From Siphonodentalium dalli (Eukaryota; Mollusca; Scaphopoda; Gadilida; Siphonodentaliidae): 64,000 nt of DNA. Of the stretch, positions 33,872-45,436 are shown in pieces (position 1 is the first letter of the stretch; each line of letters begins with the position of its first letter). A program made the position numbers and the translations under genes. Under the pieces are notes generated by a model that made no database searches, had not been told where the DNA came from, and saw nothing but the letters and a program-made list of their open reading frames with translations. The stretch lies in NCBI GenBank assembly GCA_032622095.1, contig CP136069.1, forward strand, positions 72,377,319 to 72,441,318. Direction: 5' to 3'.

Positions 33872-34312
33872 AAGATGCACAATCCGAATTAACGCTCTCA
33901 AATCACTAAAAATATTTGATTCAAGTCGCGGAACGCACCCATCAAAGCTCAGAGTGATCAGATATCGATTTTTGAAGTTTGTAATTTCTCGATATGTGCA
34001 ATTATTTGAGGCCCAGATACACATCGTCAAATGGATGGTCTCAGACAAAATTGCGGATGAAGATGTATAACTCTAAAATCAAGTGGTAATACAGACAAAT
34101 TTTGTGATATTCTAGTGATAATAAGGCCATATTTAGTTAAACAAAATGTTGATAAATAACACGTTTTGGGCAATTTTATACCACAGTTGACAGTGGTTAG
34201 CATTATTTTGTTGCAATTAATCGATTCTGATAAGTAAAGCGTATTTTGAAGAAATGTTGTTGTTGTTGTATCTTGATGATATGGGGACCATCTGATCGGA
34301 TTGAGCACCTTT
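33872..34312. repeat. Dispersed ~450 bp repeat, single-unit form
   Basis: Second copy of the repeat at 26488-26960, with one rather than four copies of the 42 bp stretch (at about 34162-34204). It ends similarly with GTTGTTGTTG and GATATGGGGACCATCTGATC. Confidence 0.75.
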
Positions 34313-34477
34313 AATTTTCCAAATAATATAAAGCCAAAGTTAAAAGATTTCGCAACATAAAGTCAAAATTTAGACTGAAATGACCACAGTTGGAAATTTT
34401 ATGTTGGTAGTGGAGTGTCAGGTATCCTTAGAAATAGGATGGGAGGGAGTAAGTAAGGAAAAGTAAAGAGTGTAAAA

Positions 34478-34643
34478 TTAATCTTTTTATGACGGTAGCT
34501 GCACTGATGCAGCATTAAAGATCCTGTGCTTGTGCATTCTCTTATATATGCGAGTCTCCCATAGGGAGCCTTGCATATATAAGAGAATGCATTGGCATAG
34601 GGTTTTTGCAAAATTTAGGAAGCTCCAGTCATGGAAGGGTTAA
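34478..34643. mobile_element. TTAA MITE (family A), one-hairpin form
   Basis: TTAA at 34478 and 34640 flank a 166 bp copy with only one of the two hairpins. The right end is AGCTCCAGTCATGGAAGGG-TTAA; the left terminus has changed to TCTTTTTATGACGG. Confidence 0.8.
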
Positions 34644-34821
34644 ATGTAATGCTTTTCTGTACTGAAATTGTTGCCATGGATGAGCAAAAATGTAACATAC
34701 CCTTCATCAAATTGGGAATGTGCACATAAATATGATGCGTTACTAGTGCGAGGAGGAGACATGTTGCGATTATGAGCCATTTAGTGGCACTGAGAGGCGA
34801 TGGGTCATGCAGTTCCAATTA

Positions 34822-35165
34822 TTAACCTTTATTTACTGAATGGATTCTCCCATTCAGTCGGAAAGTATACATTGGAATAGTCCTTTATTCATCTGGACGG
34901 GTGTTCAGGAAATGTAAGCAGATGAGAGACAGCCAGACAGATAATAGAAGGATATCTATCAATTTGTGGCAAAGTTTCAGATAAGTTCAACCTACGGCTT
35001 ATGATCGTTTGTTGCACTTATTATCTGAACATTCCCTCCAAATGATTGAATAGGAATACCATGTCTTCTGCACTTATATTATCTCATAGTACCCCTCCAA
35101 ATAAATAATAGAGGATTCCAATGTATCCTTTTATAACCGAGTGGGATAATCCATTGAGTAATTCA
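34822..35165. mobile_element. TTAA MITE (family F)
   Basis: TTAA-CCTTTATTTACTGAATGG at the left, then ATTCTCCCATTCAG. GAGTGGGATAATCCATTGAG at the right is the mirror. The middle shares AACATTCCCTCCAAATGATT and CACTTATTATCTG with the other F copies. Confidence 0.6.
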
Positions 35166-35944
35166 AGGATAAATTTTAAGGAATTTTATTCTCAGCATGC
35201 ATGGCCCATACAAATATTAAACCTGAAAAGCTTTTGAGGTAGCAATACATCATTATGGGGAATGGTGAACATGTTCAATGAGCTGTGCACATGATTTTGA
35301 ATGCATGATTCATACAGCAAGCCTTGCAATAAACACTTGATACAGTTGAGAGGTAGGGTTGTACATTGTGTTATGGTTGAGGTTGAAGCTGAAGGACTGG
35401 TTGCGTAGTATGAATACATGGTCCGACTACGGATATGATATACGATTCGAAGAAGATTTTCAGAAATAGTCAGTGCGAGGATGTATTAACCTTAACGGAC
35501 CTCGACGCCTTTGACGTGTGTTCACGCGAAAAAACAAGTCTGTAAATCAACTATTAATAACTATCCAATAATGAGATTCCACATGTCAAAACCATTGTTA
35601 TATAAATATTACTGTTACAATGGAATAACCGATAAAAGTCCATTAGTCCAATACGATACCATATTTTAATAAAAACTTGAAAGTAAACTTGGAAAAGGTC
35701 AAAGCATTGAAAAATATTCTGGAAATCATATTCAGACTAAAATATTTGAACTTACTACGTAATCGTCGACGTTAGTTGGAATACACTATAACAGTTTTGT
35801 TTACATAACAAAGGTTTCAACATGCGAAAAATCTTTATTGGAGACCAATCAATAATCAATAATCAATAATGAACAGAAGAAATCTACTCTCAAATTGAAT
35901 TGCAGAATGTCGATTTATGAGTTAGACAGATAGATTAAATGGGA
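35166..35944. other. Intergenic, no gene seen
   Basis: No supported feature; ACCAATCAATAATCAATAATC near 35844 is a simple repeat. Confidence 0.5.
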
Positions 35945-36081
35945 TTAACCCTTTCAGTGCCAAGTCCGATTTCTAGAGCTCTTTCCATCAATGTATCACA
36001 TTATTATAATCAATAAATTTGAAAAAAGATCAAGGAAATATGGGTTGATAAAAAAATCGGACTTAGCACTGAAATGGTTAA
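35945..36081. mobile_element. TTAA MITE (family D), collapsed copy
   Basis: TTAA-CCCTTTCAGTGCCAAGTC and GACTTAGCACTGAAATGG-TTAA. Compared with the 216 bp copy at 59882, most of the left arm is gone; only one arm plus the end survives. Confidence 0.85.
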
Positions 36082-36158
36082 AAGCATGTAAAACAGAAAT
36101 ATCATTGAACCAAGTATGAAAAGTTAGATAGAAATTTGTTTTACCTTTCAACCAAAAT

Positions 36159-36285
36159 CCAAATCACCGCGGTTACCCAACAAAGGTTTACGAAGCCTTA
36201 CCCAAATCGCCGCGATTACCCAACAAAGGTTTACGAAGCCTTACCCAAATCACTGAGGTTACCCCACTAAGGTTTACAAAGCATC
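36159..36285. repeat. 43 bp tandem repeat, three units
   Basis: Units at 36159, 36202 and 36245 contain CCAAATC(A/G)C(C/T)G(C/A)G(G/A)TTACCC and AAAGGTTTACGAAGCC. Some CpG positions vary between units. Confidence 0.9.
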
Positions 36286-36845
36286 ACACTGACCATTTTG
36301 AATAAGCTTAACCAACATAAAATTCATAAATATCGTAATAAGAGACAATGTTATGGTTGTGAAATATGCCCGAGTTTGCCCTTGTTTCAGAATGTTTGGA
36401 CGAATCTTGACATGGACTTTTATAGAAAAATATGGGATGGATCAACGAGTTTGTGCTTTTATAATAATGCCCTCTTATTAATCGAGAGGTTTCTCCAATT
36501 CACAAGGACAGATATACAGATATGTGGAGGTCAAAGTTCGAATAAATTGCAAGTATTTGTAACTGTACACCTAACATTTACAAATGACTTTTTTATGATT
36601 TAACAAACAAAATAGATTAGATCTAGCTACTCTGCCTAACTGATCCAGAGAAAAAAGTATTTAAGTCTTGTCTACAACAAAATTGTGCCTGAGATGGATC
36701 CATCAGCATAAAAGGCCAATGTATTTTAATGTTATCACATTTTTAGCTCTGTTTTTTTATTTATATAACCTATGAAAACAAAATTAGAGATATCAATCTG
36801 TCATTGACCACAGTAGGCCAATTATAATAAGGTTAGGACACAATT
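36286..36845. other. Intergenic, weak 101-residue frame
   Basis: A plus-strand frame at 36298-36603 starts with Met and has a CYGCEIC Cys motif near residue 18, but no recognisable fold and no neighbouring support. I do not call it a gene. Confidence 0.35.
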
Positions 36846-37294
36846 AAGCCATGAGATAGTGTGCCTGACATTTGCAGAATGAGGTCCCCAGAGGGTGAAT
36901 TTAGTGTTGCTACCTCGCACACCGGGCTAGTGTCACCAAATTCACCCTCTGGGGACCTCATTCTGCTTAGGTCTCATATTCTGGGAAGTAGCTATAGCCT
37001 CAAATTAACAATGTTTTTAGTTACTTTTTCCCTTCCTAAATTTCTATATCCCCTAATTCACAGAAGATAAAATGCATCATCAGGGTGACTATTAAATTGG
37101 TGAACATCACTTCAACTTCAACAGGGGAATTTCAATCTGATCCGAGGTCTCACATTGCAGTTGAGGCCTAAGCAGAATGAGTTCCCCAGAGGGTGAATTT
37201 AGTGATGCTAGCCCCACGCACGGGATAGCTTCACTAAATTCACCCTCTGCAGACCTCGTTCTGCAAATAACAGACACACTATTTCAAGGCTTGC
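36846..37294. mobile_element. hAT-like MITE (family P), full double-hairpin form
   Basis: The left hairpin (AAGCCATGAGATAGTGTG...CATTCTGCTTAGGTC) and the right hairpin (GAGGCCTAAGCAGAATGAG...CACTATTTCAAGGCTTG) flank a ~170 bp centre with TAAAATGCATCATCAGGG. The total of ~449 bp is the family's long form. Confidence 0.8.
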
Positions 37295-37801
37295 TAAGAC
37301 CTCTATTTATTTGTCCTGAAAATTAAATGAAACCTCTCTAAGTCAGCGATCAAATAAACTGAAAAGCTGAAATACGAAGCAATAGAAAATGCCTTAAATT
37401 ATGACATCATCAGTCCAGGGCTACATTGCAGAGTGAAAGGCTATTTTGACTAATATGCAGCGATAAATGGCAGAAAATTTTAAAATTGTAGAAACATTTC
37501 GAATGCTTAGAAGGAAAGATGTTTTTGATATCAAAATGAGCCCATATTAATATTATACAAAATTGAACAAGAATTCATGACCAAAAATGAATCTGAAAAT
37601 TCAATCTTGAAATTAACATTACAAATGAAGTAAAATACTAATTCAGCCCACTTCAGGCATTTTGTGCATTTCCTTTTTATTTGAATTGAAATTTTCTGAA
37701 TACAATGATACAAAAGATGAATCATTTTTAATAGTCAAATGTTGGAGGAGATTCTTGTGAATATTTTTTACCCAATAGCTTCCGTTTTCTACTGTTTGTA
37801 A
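37295..37801. other. Intergenic, no gene seen
   Basis: No coding or repeat signal that I can support. Confidence 0.5.
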
Positions 37802-37944
37802 TACAGTAATGCCCAAAATAATCGACTACTTAACCACAGTATAATTATGGGTAACTTTTCAGGATTTAGTCAGTGACTAAATCCTGAAAAGTTACCCATA
37901 ATTCTGCTGTGGTTAAGGAGTCGATTATTTAGGGCATTACTGTA
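37802..37944. mobile_element. TA MITE, centre-deleted (143 bp)
   Basis: TA-CAGTAATGCCCAAAATAATC...GGGCATTACTG-TA. The centre is reduced to CAGGATTTAGTCAGTGACTAAATCCTG; about 70 bp around the loop are gone relative to full copies. Confidence 0.9.
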
Positions 37945-40506
37945 CATACATCTGTACTGTTTTAATTGGGGTTTGAGATAATTGTGACATACTATTAAAC
38001 TGATGACATCACTCAAGCAGTTACAGGTGAATGGATTATGTCCCTTAATGAGCAAAGCTTCAATGAAACAACATATCATTGGGAATAATATGGTCACCAT
38101 GCATGGTTTCTCGACAAGGTTTCGCAAAATTATTATTTTCTATTACAATGTAGTGTATATATGCCTAATGGTAAGCAGGTCATCTGTAGAAATTGTTGAA
38201 TCGCAGAGATGTCATTTCACTATTCCAAACTAAAAATCATTTAGTTTCCCAGCATAATTATTATGTAACAAATGCACCGCAAAGAGTATCAATCCCCAGC
38301 AAAGGTGGCTTTCCACATAGGTTTATTAATAAGAATGGAAAAGAAACGAAAGAGAGGCGAATATTGCTCCCCAGTTCACATTGTGAACTATTAAAGCCAT
38401 GCTTCTGTTCCTTAAAATTAATCCATAATTTTGCGAAACCTCTCTTAGCATGCTACTGACCAACACTACTACAGCTGAAAATGAGGTAGAACAGAACAAA
38501 ATTTAGTACGCAAGGAATAAAATATAATAAAAAATACCAATTTTTCATAAATCTAAGCATAGATTAATTAATAGTACGTATTTTCACATATATGGATAAC
38601 AGTTATATATATAATGAGGTACCTTCTTTTGACTTTCTAGACCAAAAAAAGCTAGTTTATCCGTAGTATGTATGTATGTATACACAGATAATATGTATAT
38701 ATTTATATGTATGTACATAAATTTCCCAACAAAATGAGGTAGTTTTTATCTTCGAAACAAATGTACACATCTTTGGCAATGATACAAGGTAACAGCACAG
38801 AAACATACACCACAAAAGGAGAGTTGGATGGACAGTCTATTCAGGGAGGTAACTCTATAATTGAGAAGAGCAGTTAAAGTGGAGGGATATTTCTGACCTA
38901 TAGATAGACAGGGGTGGAAAAAAGGAGCAAAGTTACAAGCAAACCTGAGAAAGTTTACCCATTCACCTGCTCAAAATATCAACTTTTAAACAAAAATATT
39001 TCTGTTGTGATAATATAACAAAATTGGAAATGACTTAAAATTTATGGCCCGATTGTGGATTAGAACTTTCTCAGTAAAAATTATTCATGAAGTGAGATAT
39101 ATCATAGAAGAGTAATTTTTATGCGTAATTCTTAACAAGATTGTTTTTCACAAAATAAACATCACGTGCGAGTGTTTCATAAATTTACATTAAAACAGTG
39201 CAATTTTTATATTTTGGGAATGCATGTATTTTTGATACAATCATAGTCAGCAGTTGAGGTGGGAGAAGGAATTATCACACAAAAACATTTCAGAATAGGT
39301 ATTGACTCATATTGTAGTGGAAACTGGGCCATCCAATTGCAATTTGTGTTTAACACATTCCCAAAATAAATTTAGAATGAATTGGTGCTTAAGCAGTGTA
39401 GAGCAGATATAAATTTTCTACTACAAAAAAGTTATAAAATTTTGACACTGTCAATGCAGACAGGCACTGTGGAGTAGGAGAATAAATTTTTTTTTTTTCA
39501 GTTTACAACAATTGGAGTCACTATACTTACTGAGTCTTAATCAAAAAAATAAATAACAAGTGTTTTGTGGTGAGGTAAATTGTTTGTTAATGGGGAAAAG
39601 AACAGAGAAACGGAAACAGAAACATAATAGGGAAAAATCCACGCATAGACATGTACACTGTTCACAAAAAAAATAATAGAAAAAAAAACAAAGATTTTGG
39701 GCGGTCCTGTGTTCACCCGTGAGTTATACTATAACAATTCATAGAACCCAATAACTTCATTCAGGAATCGCCCTTTAACAATTATACACGTATTGTCAAA
39801 TTTAACTGGAGTCCAAACATAAACCACCAATTCTTAAACGACAAATTTATACTAAACTTCACATATACATAATAGCAAACGACAACTGATTCCAAATTCA
39901 TAGTAACAATCATCAGCTTCTTGTACAATTTTGAAGCAAATTTTCAAACACACAGATTCCAACTTGAAATACCAATTAACAAACCAAATTTAACGATCCA
40001 TACCAAAAATAAGAATAACTGCAACCTGAGCATAATGCTTATTTCAACAATATTGAACCACCTGACAGAAATGTTATTATGTATAAAAATAAGACCTAAT
40101 TTTATTTTTAAGTTTTCGGTCTTGCTTAAACAGTCAAACAAGCTACCTGACAGAAATGTTGTTATGTATAAAATTAAGACCAAATTTTTAAGTTTTCGGT
40201 CTTGCTGGAACAGTCAAACCAGTCATACTCCAACTGAACAAAGCCCATCCCCAAAAACCAGCCTCCCTTAAAATAACAAATGATCTTTAAAATTATGCTG
40301 AAAAAATGTCAAATTGTATTGCGCAATTTTAATTATAGGATACCAAATTAAAAATCTAATTTGTGAAGCAGACAATGAAACCTGGAACCAAAATGTACCA
40401 TAGCCGTTGCTGGAAACAACCCAGTGTGTATTAGACATTATAATGGAACCACTAACGGGAATGAGAAAAAAATTAACCAGTGAAGGATAAATAGTGTAGT
40501 CATACC
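37945..40506. other. Long intergenic stretch
   Basis: No supported gene. It holds a TATG-rich microsatellite (38665-38715), short A and T runs (39488-39500, 39668-39690) and an 85 bp tandem duplication at 40060-40222 (ACCTGACAGAAATGTT...GTTTTCGGTCTTGCT). A frame at 39921-40271 spans this duplication and is repeat-derived. Confidence 0.6.
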
Positions 40507-40779
40507 TTAAATATCCCGGAGGTTCATGATGGGAGCTGCGCTGGTGCAGCATTGATGATCCTGTGCAAGTGGATTCTCTTATTTTTGTGAGTCTCCCATA
40601 GGGAGCCTCGCATATGTAAGAGAATGCACTGGCTTACAAGGTCAAGGTAAATATTGTTAGGCCAATACATTCTATTATATATGCGAGGCTCCCTATGAGA
40701 GACTTCCATATATAAGAAAATGCATTGCCACAGGGTTTTCGCAAAATTTCAGGAATCTCCAGTCATGGAGGGGGGTTAA
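40507..40779. mobile_element. TTAA MITE (family A)
   Basis: TTAA-ATATCCCGGAGGTTCATG at the left (degenerate terminus) and GTCATGGAGGGGGG-TTAA at the right. Both hairpins are present. Confidence 0.75.
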
Positions 40780-41111
40780 AATGCTTAAATAATTCATTTC
40801 CTAACCTCAAAAATGCAATTCTACTTTCTAAATTGAGTCACAAAATTTGACTTTGCTTGGAATGAGCAATTACAAAACCAATCTTGCAGAGGAAGTTTAA
40901 TTTTTAATGGCTTCTTGTGCTGACTTGGCAGCATGGTATATACACAGCACCTGTCAAATTAACACAAAATCATCCAACGTCACGTTTGGTCTAATTATCA
41001 GGAAATAGAACACAAAAGCCTATTTTCATAGAATTTTGAATGAGTTGTTTAATCATGATTGAGCTCGGGGAGTGGGTTTGTTCTACGTATGATGTTAGGT
41101 AACACTTCCTG

Positions 41112-41362
41112 CAAGCCTTGAAATAGTGTGTCATTTGCAGAATGAGGTCCCCAGAGGGTGAATTTAGTGATGCTACCCCGCACAGCAGGCTAGCATCACT
41201 AAATTCACCCCTCTGGGGATCTCATTCTGCTTAATCCTCAGCAGAATGAGGTTCTCAGAGGGTAAATTTGGTGATGTTAGCCCACCGTGCGGGATAGTGT
41301 CGCTAAATTCACCCTCTGGGGACCTCATTCTGCAAATGACAGACACACTATTTCAAGGCTTG
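41112..41362. mobile_element. hAT-like MITE (family P), 251 bp
   Basis: Two hairpins abut directly: CAAGCCTTGAAATAGTGTG at the start, CACTATTTCAAGGCTTG at the end. Flanks ACTTCCTG (41104-41111) and ATTTCCTG (41363-41370) are an 8 bp target duplication with one mismatch. Confidence 0.9.
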
Positions 41363-42532
41363 ATTTCCTGCTTTAAATTTGGCCTCTTTGAAATCTACAG
41401 TTGCCTTATATTGTGCCTGAGTGAGAATTATTGACTTGAAAGCGTTGGATTTCAAAACTTGTGGCATATTTCTACTGTGGTGCAATGCATGCGTTTGGAT
41501 TACCATTTTATTGGACAAATCCGGTCATTTCTTTGAACTGCGCACCTAATTCCAGAATGAAATACTTAATTTTATTAACATATATAATTCCCCGTCAAGT
41601 GGATCAAAACTATTGCATTTAGCAGAAACAAACAGAGAATGTAACATTTTCTTGTAAGGGCGAGATTCGCCCATGATGTATAATCATTCAATTTCGATTA
41701 AGTTTATGAAAATTAATCAACTATCTGAGAGATTTCTTCAGTAACAGGGCAATTCACACACATAATGTACATTATTCCTCAAATCATCGCATATATATCA
41801 CTCACGGCCGTCACGTTTAGGTCATCATATGCAAAGAAGCAATAATAAGCTGATAACAGAACCCCACTCATGTGTCCATGTGTTATGGGGGGGGGGGTAT
41901 TTGAAGTTGGAAATAAGCTGAGACTGCCCCCCCCCCCCCCACTAGCTAAGTCCCATGATCGTAGCCTTCTTGGCAGACTAGAAGTTTCTGGCTTATTTAT
42001 GTCAAATACCAAAGCCATACTACTTATGTTCTGAATCTGTATACAACACATAGCCTTTTACAAAATTTCAACATTGGGAGCATAAAAGAGACCACTATCA
42101 AAATTTAAAGATGATATGCTTAAATTGAATATTCTGCCTTGAGAACTTTATCATTTCCATAAGATATGGAACTAAATGGGTTTTTGTAATTTGAGTTTAT
42201 GAAAGTATGGATTTTGAATCTGTCTTCAAAATACGGTCTATATCTTCCAAGAAAATTTTATATAGATTCCGGGAAATAAAATAATAAAAATCTTTCCAAG
42301 ATACTGTCTGGAAACACTGCTATCAATTATTATTGATTTTATTTTAAAAATTTCTGGTAAAAAAGATGAAATCTTTTGGAAGTTTTACTAGCTATTTTTA
42401 GAAAAGAAACTTCAGGCACATTCGGAGCATAAAAAGTGGGAGAACTCCAATTCTCTATTAACTCTATTTTAGCACTTTCCATCAAGGCAAAATGTCATTT
42501 CAATTTCGATATTTTGCAGGAATTAACAACAT
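41363..42532. other. Intergenic, no gene seen
   Basis: Non-coding. A G run at 41887 and a C run near 41928-41940 face each other about 40 bp apart and could pair as a hairpin stem. Confidence 0.5.
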
Positions 42533-42749
42533 TACAGTAATGCCCTAAATAATTGACTCCTTAACCACAGCAGAATTATGGGTAATTTTTCAGGATTTAG
42601 TCGGAATTATGGCTTGTTGACATTCATCGAAAAGCTCTCACTGAGAGCTTTCCGATGAATGGCAACAAACCATATTTCCGACTTAATCCTGAAAAATTAC
42701 CCATAATTCTGCTGTGGTTAAGGAGTCGATTATTTAGGGCATTACTGTA
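42533..42749. mobile_element. TA MITE, full length
   Basis: TA-CAGTAATGCCCTAAATAA...GGGCATTACTG-TA, 217 bp, with centre GAAAAGCTCTCACTGAGAGC. Confidence 0.9.
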
Positions 42750-42883
42750 TGTCTTTTTGACAAGAACACCCAATCTTCAGTGCTGTCTCTGTTTTCTTTA
42801 CAGAAAAAAGTATTTTAGTCTTGAAATGTGGTTTTAAAAGATTTCTGTTGTTGATATTGTGCCCGGGAAGAGATAGACCATCT

Positions 42884-43113
42884 TTAACCCTTTCATGATG
42901 GGAGCAGCACTGGTGCAGATTAAAGATCATGTGCCAGTGCTTTCTCTTATGTATGCGAGTCTCCTGTAGGAAGCCTCATATATAAGAGAATGCACTGGTT
43001 TACAAGGTCAAGTTAAATATTGTTAGGCCAATGTATTCTCTTCTATATGCGACAGTTGCATTGGCACAGGTTTTTCAAAAAATTTCAGGAAGCTCCAGTC
43101 ATGAAAGAGTTAA
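42884..43113. mobile_element. TTAA MITE (family A)
   Basis: TTAA-CCCTTTCATGATGGGAGC and GCTCCAGTCATGAAAGAG-TTAA. The second hairpin is shortened (CTATATGCGACAGTTGCATT). Confidence 0.9.
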
Positions 43114-43439
43114 ACTTGAATGCGAAATATAACATTTGGGCGTGGAAAAACATTCTCTGCATAAATATCACATGGAATCATGAGTGAGATGGGATATCAA
43201 CCAAAAACAAATTACCCGTAACATCAACACACTTATCCTGTTGAGCTAACATATTTGGAAGTTTTAATATTTAAATGAGGTAGGTCATGTGATCAATAAA
43301 TATCAAGGTCATGGTACCTGAATCAAGGTCAACCAATCAGATCCATTTATTCAAACCAGCTTTCTAACTTTCTAACTTTCTAATAAGTCTCAATTGTTAA
43401 ATTCATCACCATTTAAAAAAAATACCACAAATTTTGAGG
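43114..43439. other. Intergenic, no gene seen
   Basis: Nothing supportable apart from a short TTTCTAAC triple repeat near 43361-43384. Confidence 0.5.
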
Positions 43440-43613
43440 TACAATAATTCCCTAATTAATCGACTCTTTAACTACAGCAGAATTATGGGTAACTTTTCAG
43501 GATTCAGTCGGAAATATGGCTTGTTGGCAACAAGCCATATTTCCGACTATATCCTGAAAGTTACCCATAATTCTGATGTGGTTAAGGAGTCGATTAAGTA
43601 GGGCATTACTGTA
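43440..43613. mobile_element. TA MITE, centre-deleted (174 bp)
   Basis: TA-CAATAATTCCCTAATTAATC...GGGCATTACTG-TA. The loop is reduced to GGCTTGTTGGCAACAAGCC. Confidence 0.85.
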
Positions 43614-45066
43614 CATGTGATAGATGTTCTGTTCATTTTCCAAAGCACCGAAAAACATTAATGTCATCTACACATGTATTTTGAAAATAAAGTAGGCAGA
43701 TGAATATTATCAGCCTTAATTGTCAAATTTTTTTCTTCTATATTCAGTCATTTTTAGCTTTATCTTTCTATGCAGACATCTTTGTTAATTGAGGAGGTTA
43801 AAATAGCAAATAAGTTTGTTAGACCGAAGCTGAATAAATGAATAGTGATTAGATGATCTGATTCTGCGTAATCCGCGGTACATCGATGCATGATATATAC
43901 AACTTAGACTCAACAATCAGTTAACGATAATTAAAATCGCTGCAACTTTTGAGATCAAATTGAATCGGCGGGTTCGTGATGATAATGCGAAATGGCAGTG
44001 ACTGATGCTAGTAGTTGATGCTTTCAACATCTACTATTTTAAAATTACTTTTTATTGTTAAATTAGTATGACTTTTCAGTCATTTAAGTTGTCTTGTGAA
44101 AACATTCCTACAAAAATTTCAATTTAAAAAAAACGAGCAAAAGTTCATTATTTTTGTTTTAAAGTTTTTACAATTTAAAATTTTAATAAATAAACAAAAA
44201 GATGGCAAAGTTACCAAAAATATTTCACTGTACGAAAAAGCACCACTGAAACAGCATCATAACAACTGATACAACATCGAACACTGATAATGAAAATTAA
44301 CAATGAAAAATACTTTTCAGGTATGCGCATATCTAGCTCGTAGCAATACGAATCTCCTCTGCAGAAAATACTTTAGTTTTTCAAACGATCTCCCGTTGAT
44401 CTCAGCGATAAAAATATGTCAAATTGTTCCCAACAGCAACAAGTAGAAACGACGCCAACAATTAATATTTACAAAAAAATAGTTCCTGATTTGTGTGGAA
44501 AACATTTAATGTTTTGATGATATGCCTGATTCATTTGGAGTATTTATACACCTAATTTAACCTGAATACGTAGGACTAGACCAAAATAGCCTGACCAGCC
44601 TCTCGTGAACATTCATCAAATTAATTAATTAAATTAATAACTTAATCAATTCATAACATTGCAACGGGCTCTAATTAATGTCCACTTCTCATCAAATGGT
44701 AAAATAAGACATCAGAAACGATAATGGAATGATATTTAAATTAAGTAAATAAATATATTTCATTGCAACCAAGCTTTACTCAATTTCCCCTCATCAAATG
44801 GTGAAATAAGACATCAAAAAATTAATGGGAGGATTCTCTAAGCCTCTCCGTGTTATGAGATTAATGTGTTATTATAAAGATATTTTTTCAGAATTAGGAA
44901 ATATGCTTGTGGTACATATAAAAAAAGTCCATTCAACCATTTTAAAATTTCAGTTTGAAACATATGATTCTGAAACAGTTCCAACTGTGCAGTTTCAAGA
45001 ATTTTTTAAAAGATTGAACAAAGACATGTTGCACAGATTGACTGTTGCGTAAGAATATCTGTTTCA
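43614..45066. other. Intergenic downstream of the zinc-finger gene
   Basis: AT-rich and without a supported gene. It may include part of the zinc-finger gene's 3' UTR, but no polyadenylation signal can be assigned. A 75-residue frame at 44825-45052 lacks any signature. Confidence 0.45.
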
Positions 45067-45380
45067 GGGACCAGCCTGCAGGGAGAAATGTGGAGATATC
45101 TTCTGCTAAAATGTTTTGCTACTTAACTATTTTTTATCACAGGGAAATCTAATTTCTCCCTCATTTCCCAAATGCAGTGTATATGAAGTGTATTTGCTGA
45201 TATTATTCATGTAAATTACTGATTATATTGGGGTTATAAATAAGCTGTTTTGCATAATACTAAATCTTATTGAATCATAGAAGGCTGATGTTGGAGTTGA
45301 ACTTCAGCCTCTATGACTTCTCCCAAATAGCAGTACACTTCTCCCTAATAAACAAATTGTGAAACCCCTTGGCTGGTCCC
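45067..45380. mobile_element. GGGACCAGCC-ended element next to the gene
   Basis: Terminal inverted repeat GGGACCAGCC / GGCTGGTCCC over 314 bp. Inside are GGGAGAAATGTGGAGA and its rough mirror TGACTTCTCCC, with a central ATTATATTGGGGTTATAAAT. The copy at 56836-57458 shares ATCATAGAAGG(C/G)TGATGTTGG and CTTCAG(C/T)CT(C/T)TATGACTTCTCCC. It ends 56 bp from the zinc-finger stop codon, so it probably lies in the 3' UTR. Confidence 0.7.
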
Positions 45381-45436
45381 CGTCTGTCTCCATGGAAACT
45401 GTTTTCACGAGAGGCTGATCACAACAGGATAAGTGA

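Noticed and set aside
36298-36603. 101-residue Met-started frame
   Set aside because: No recognisable domain, no splice context, and it lies in AT-rich DNA where such frames occur by chance.
39921-40271. 116-residue frame with an internal repeat
   Set aside because: The internal repeat is the 85 bp tandem DNA duplication, and no domain is seen.
44825-45052. 75-residue frame downstream of the zinc-finger gene
   Set aside because: No family resemblance, low complexity at DNA level, and probably within the gene's 3' flank.
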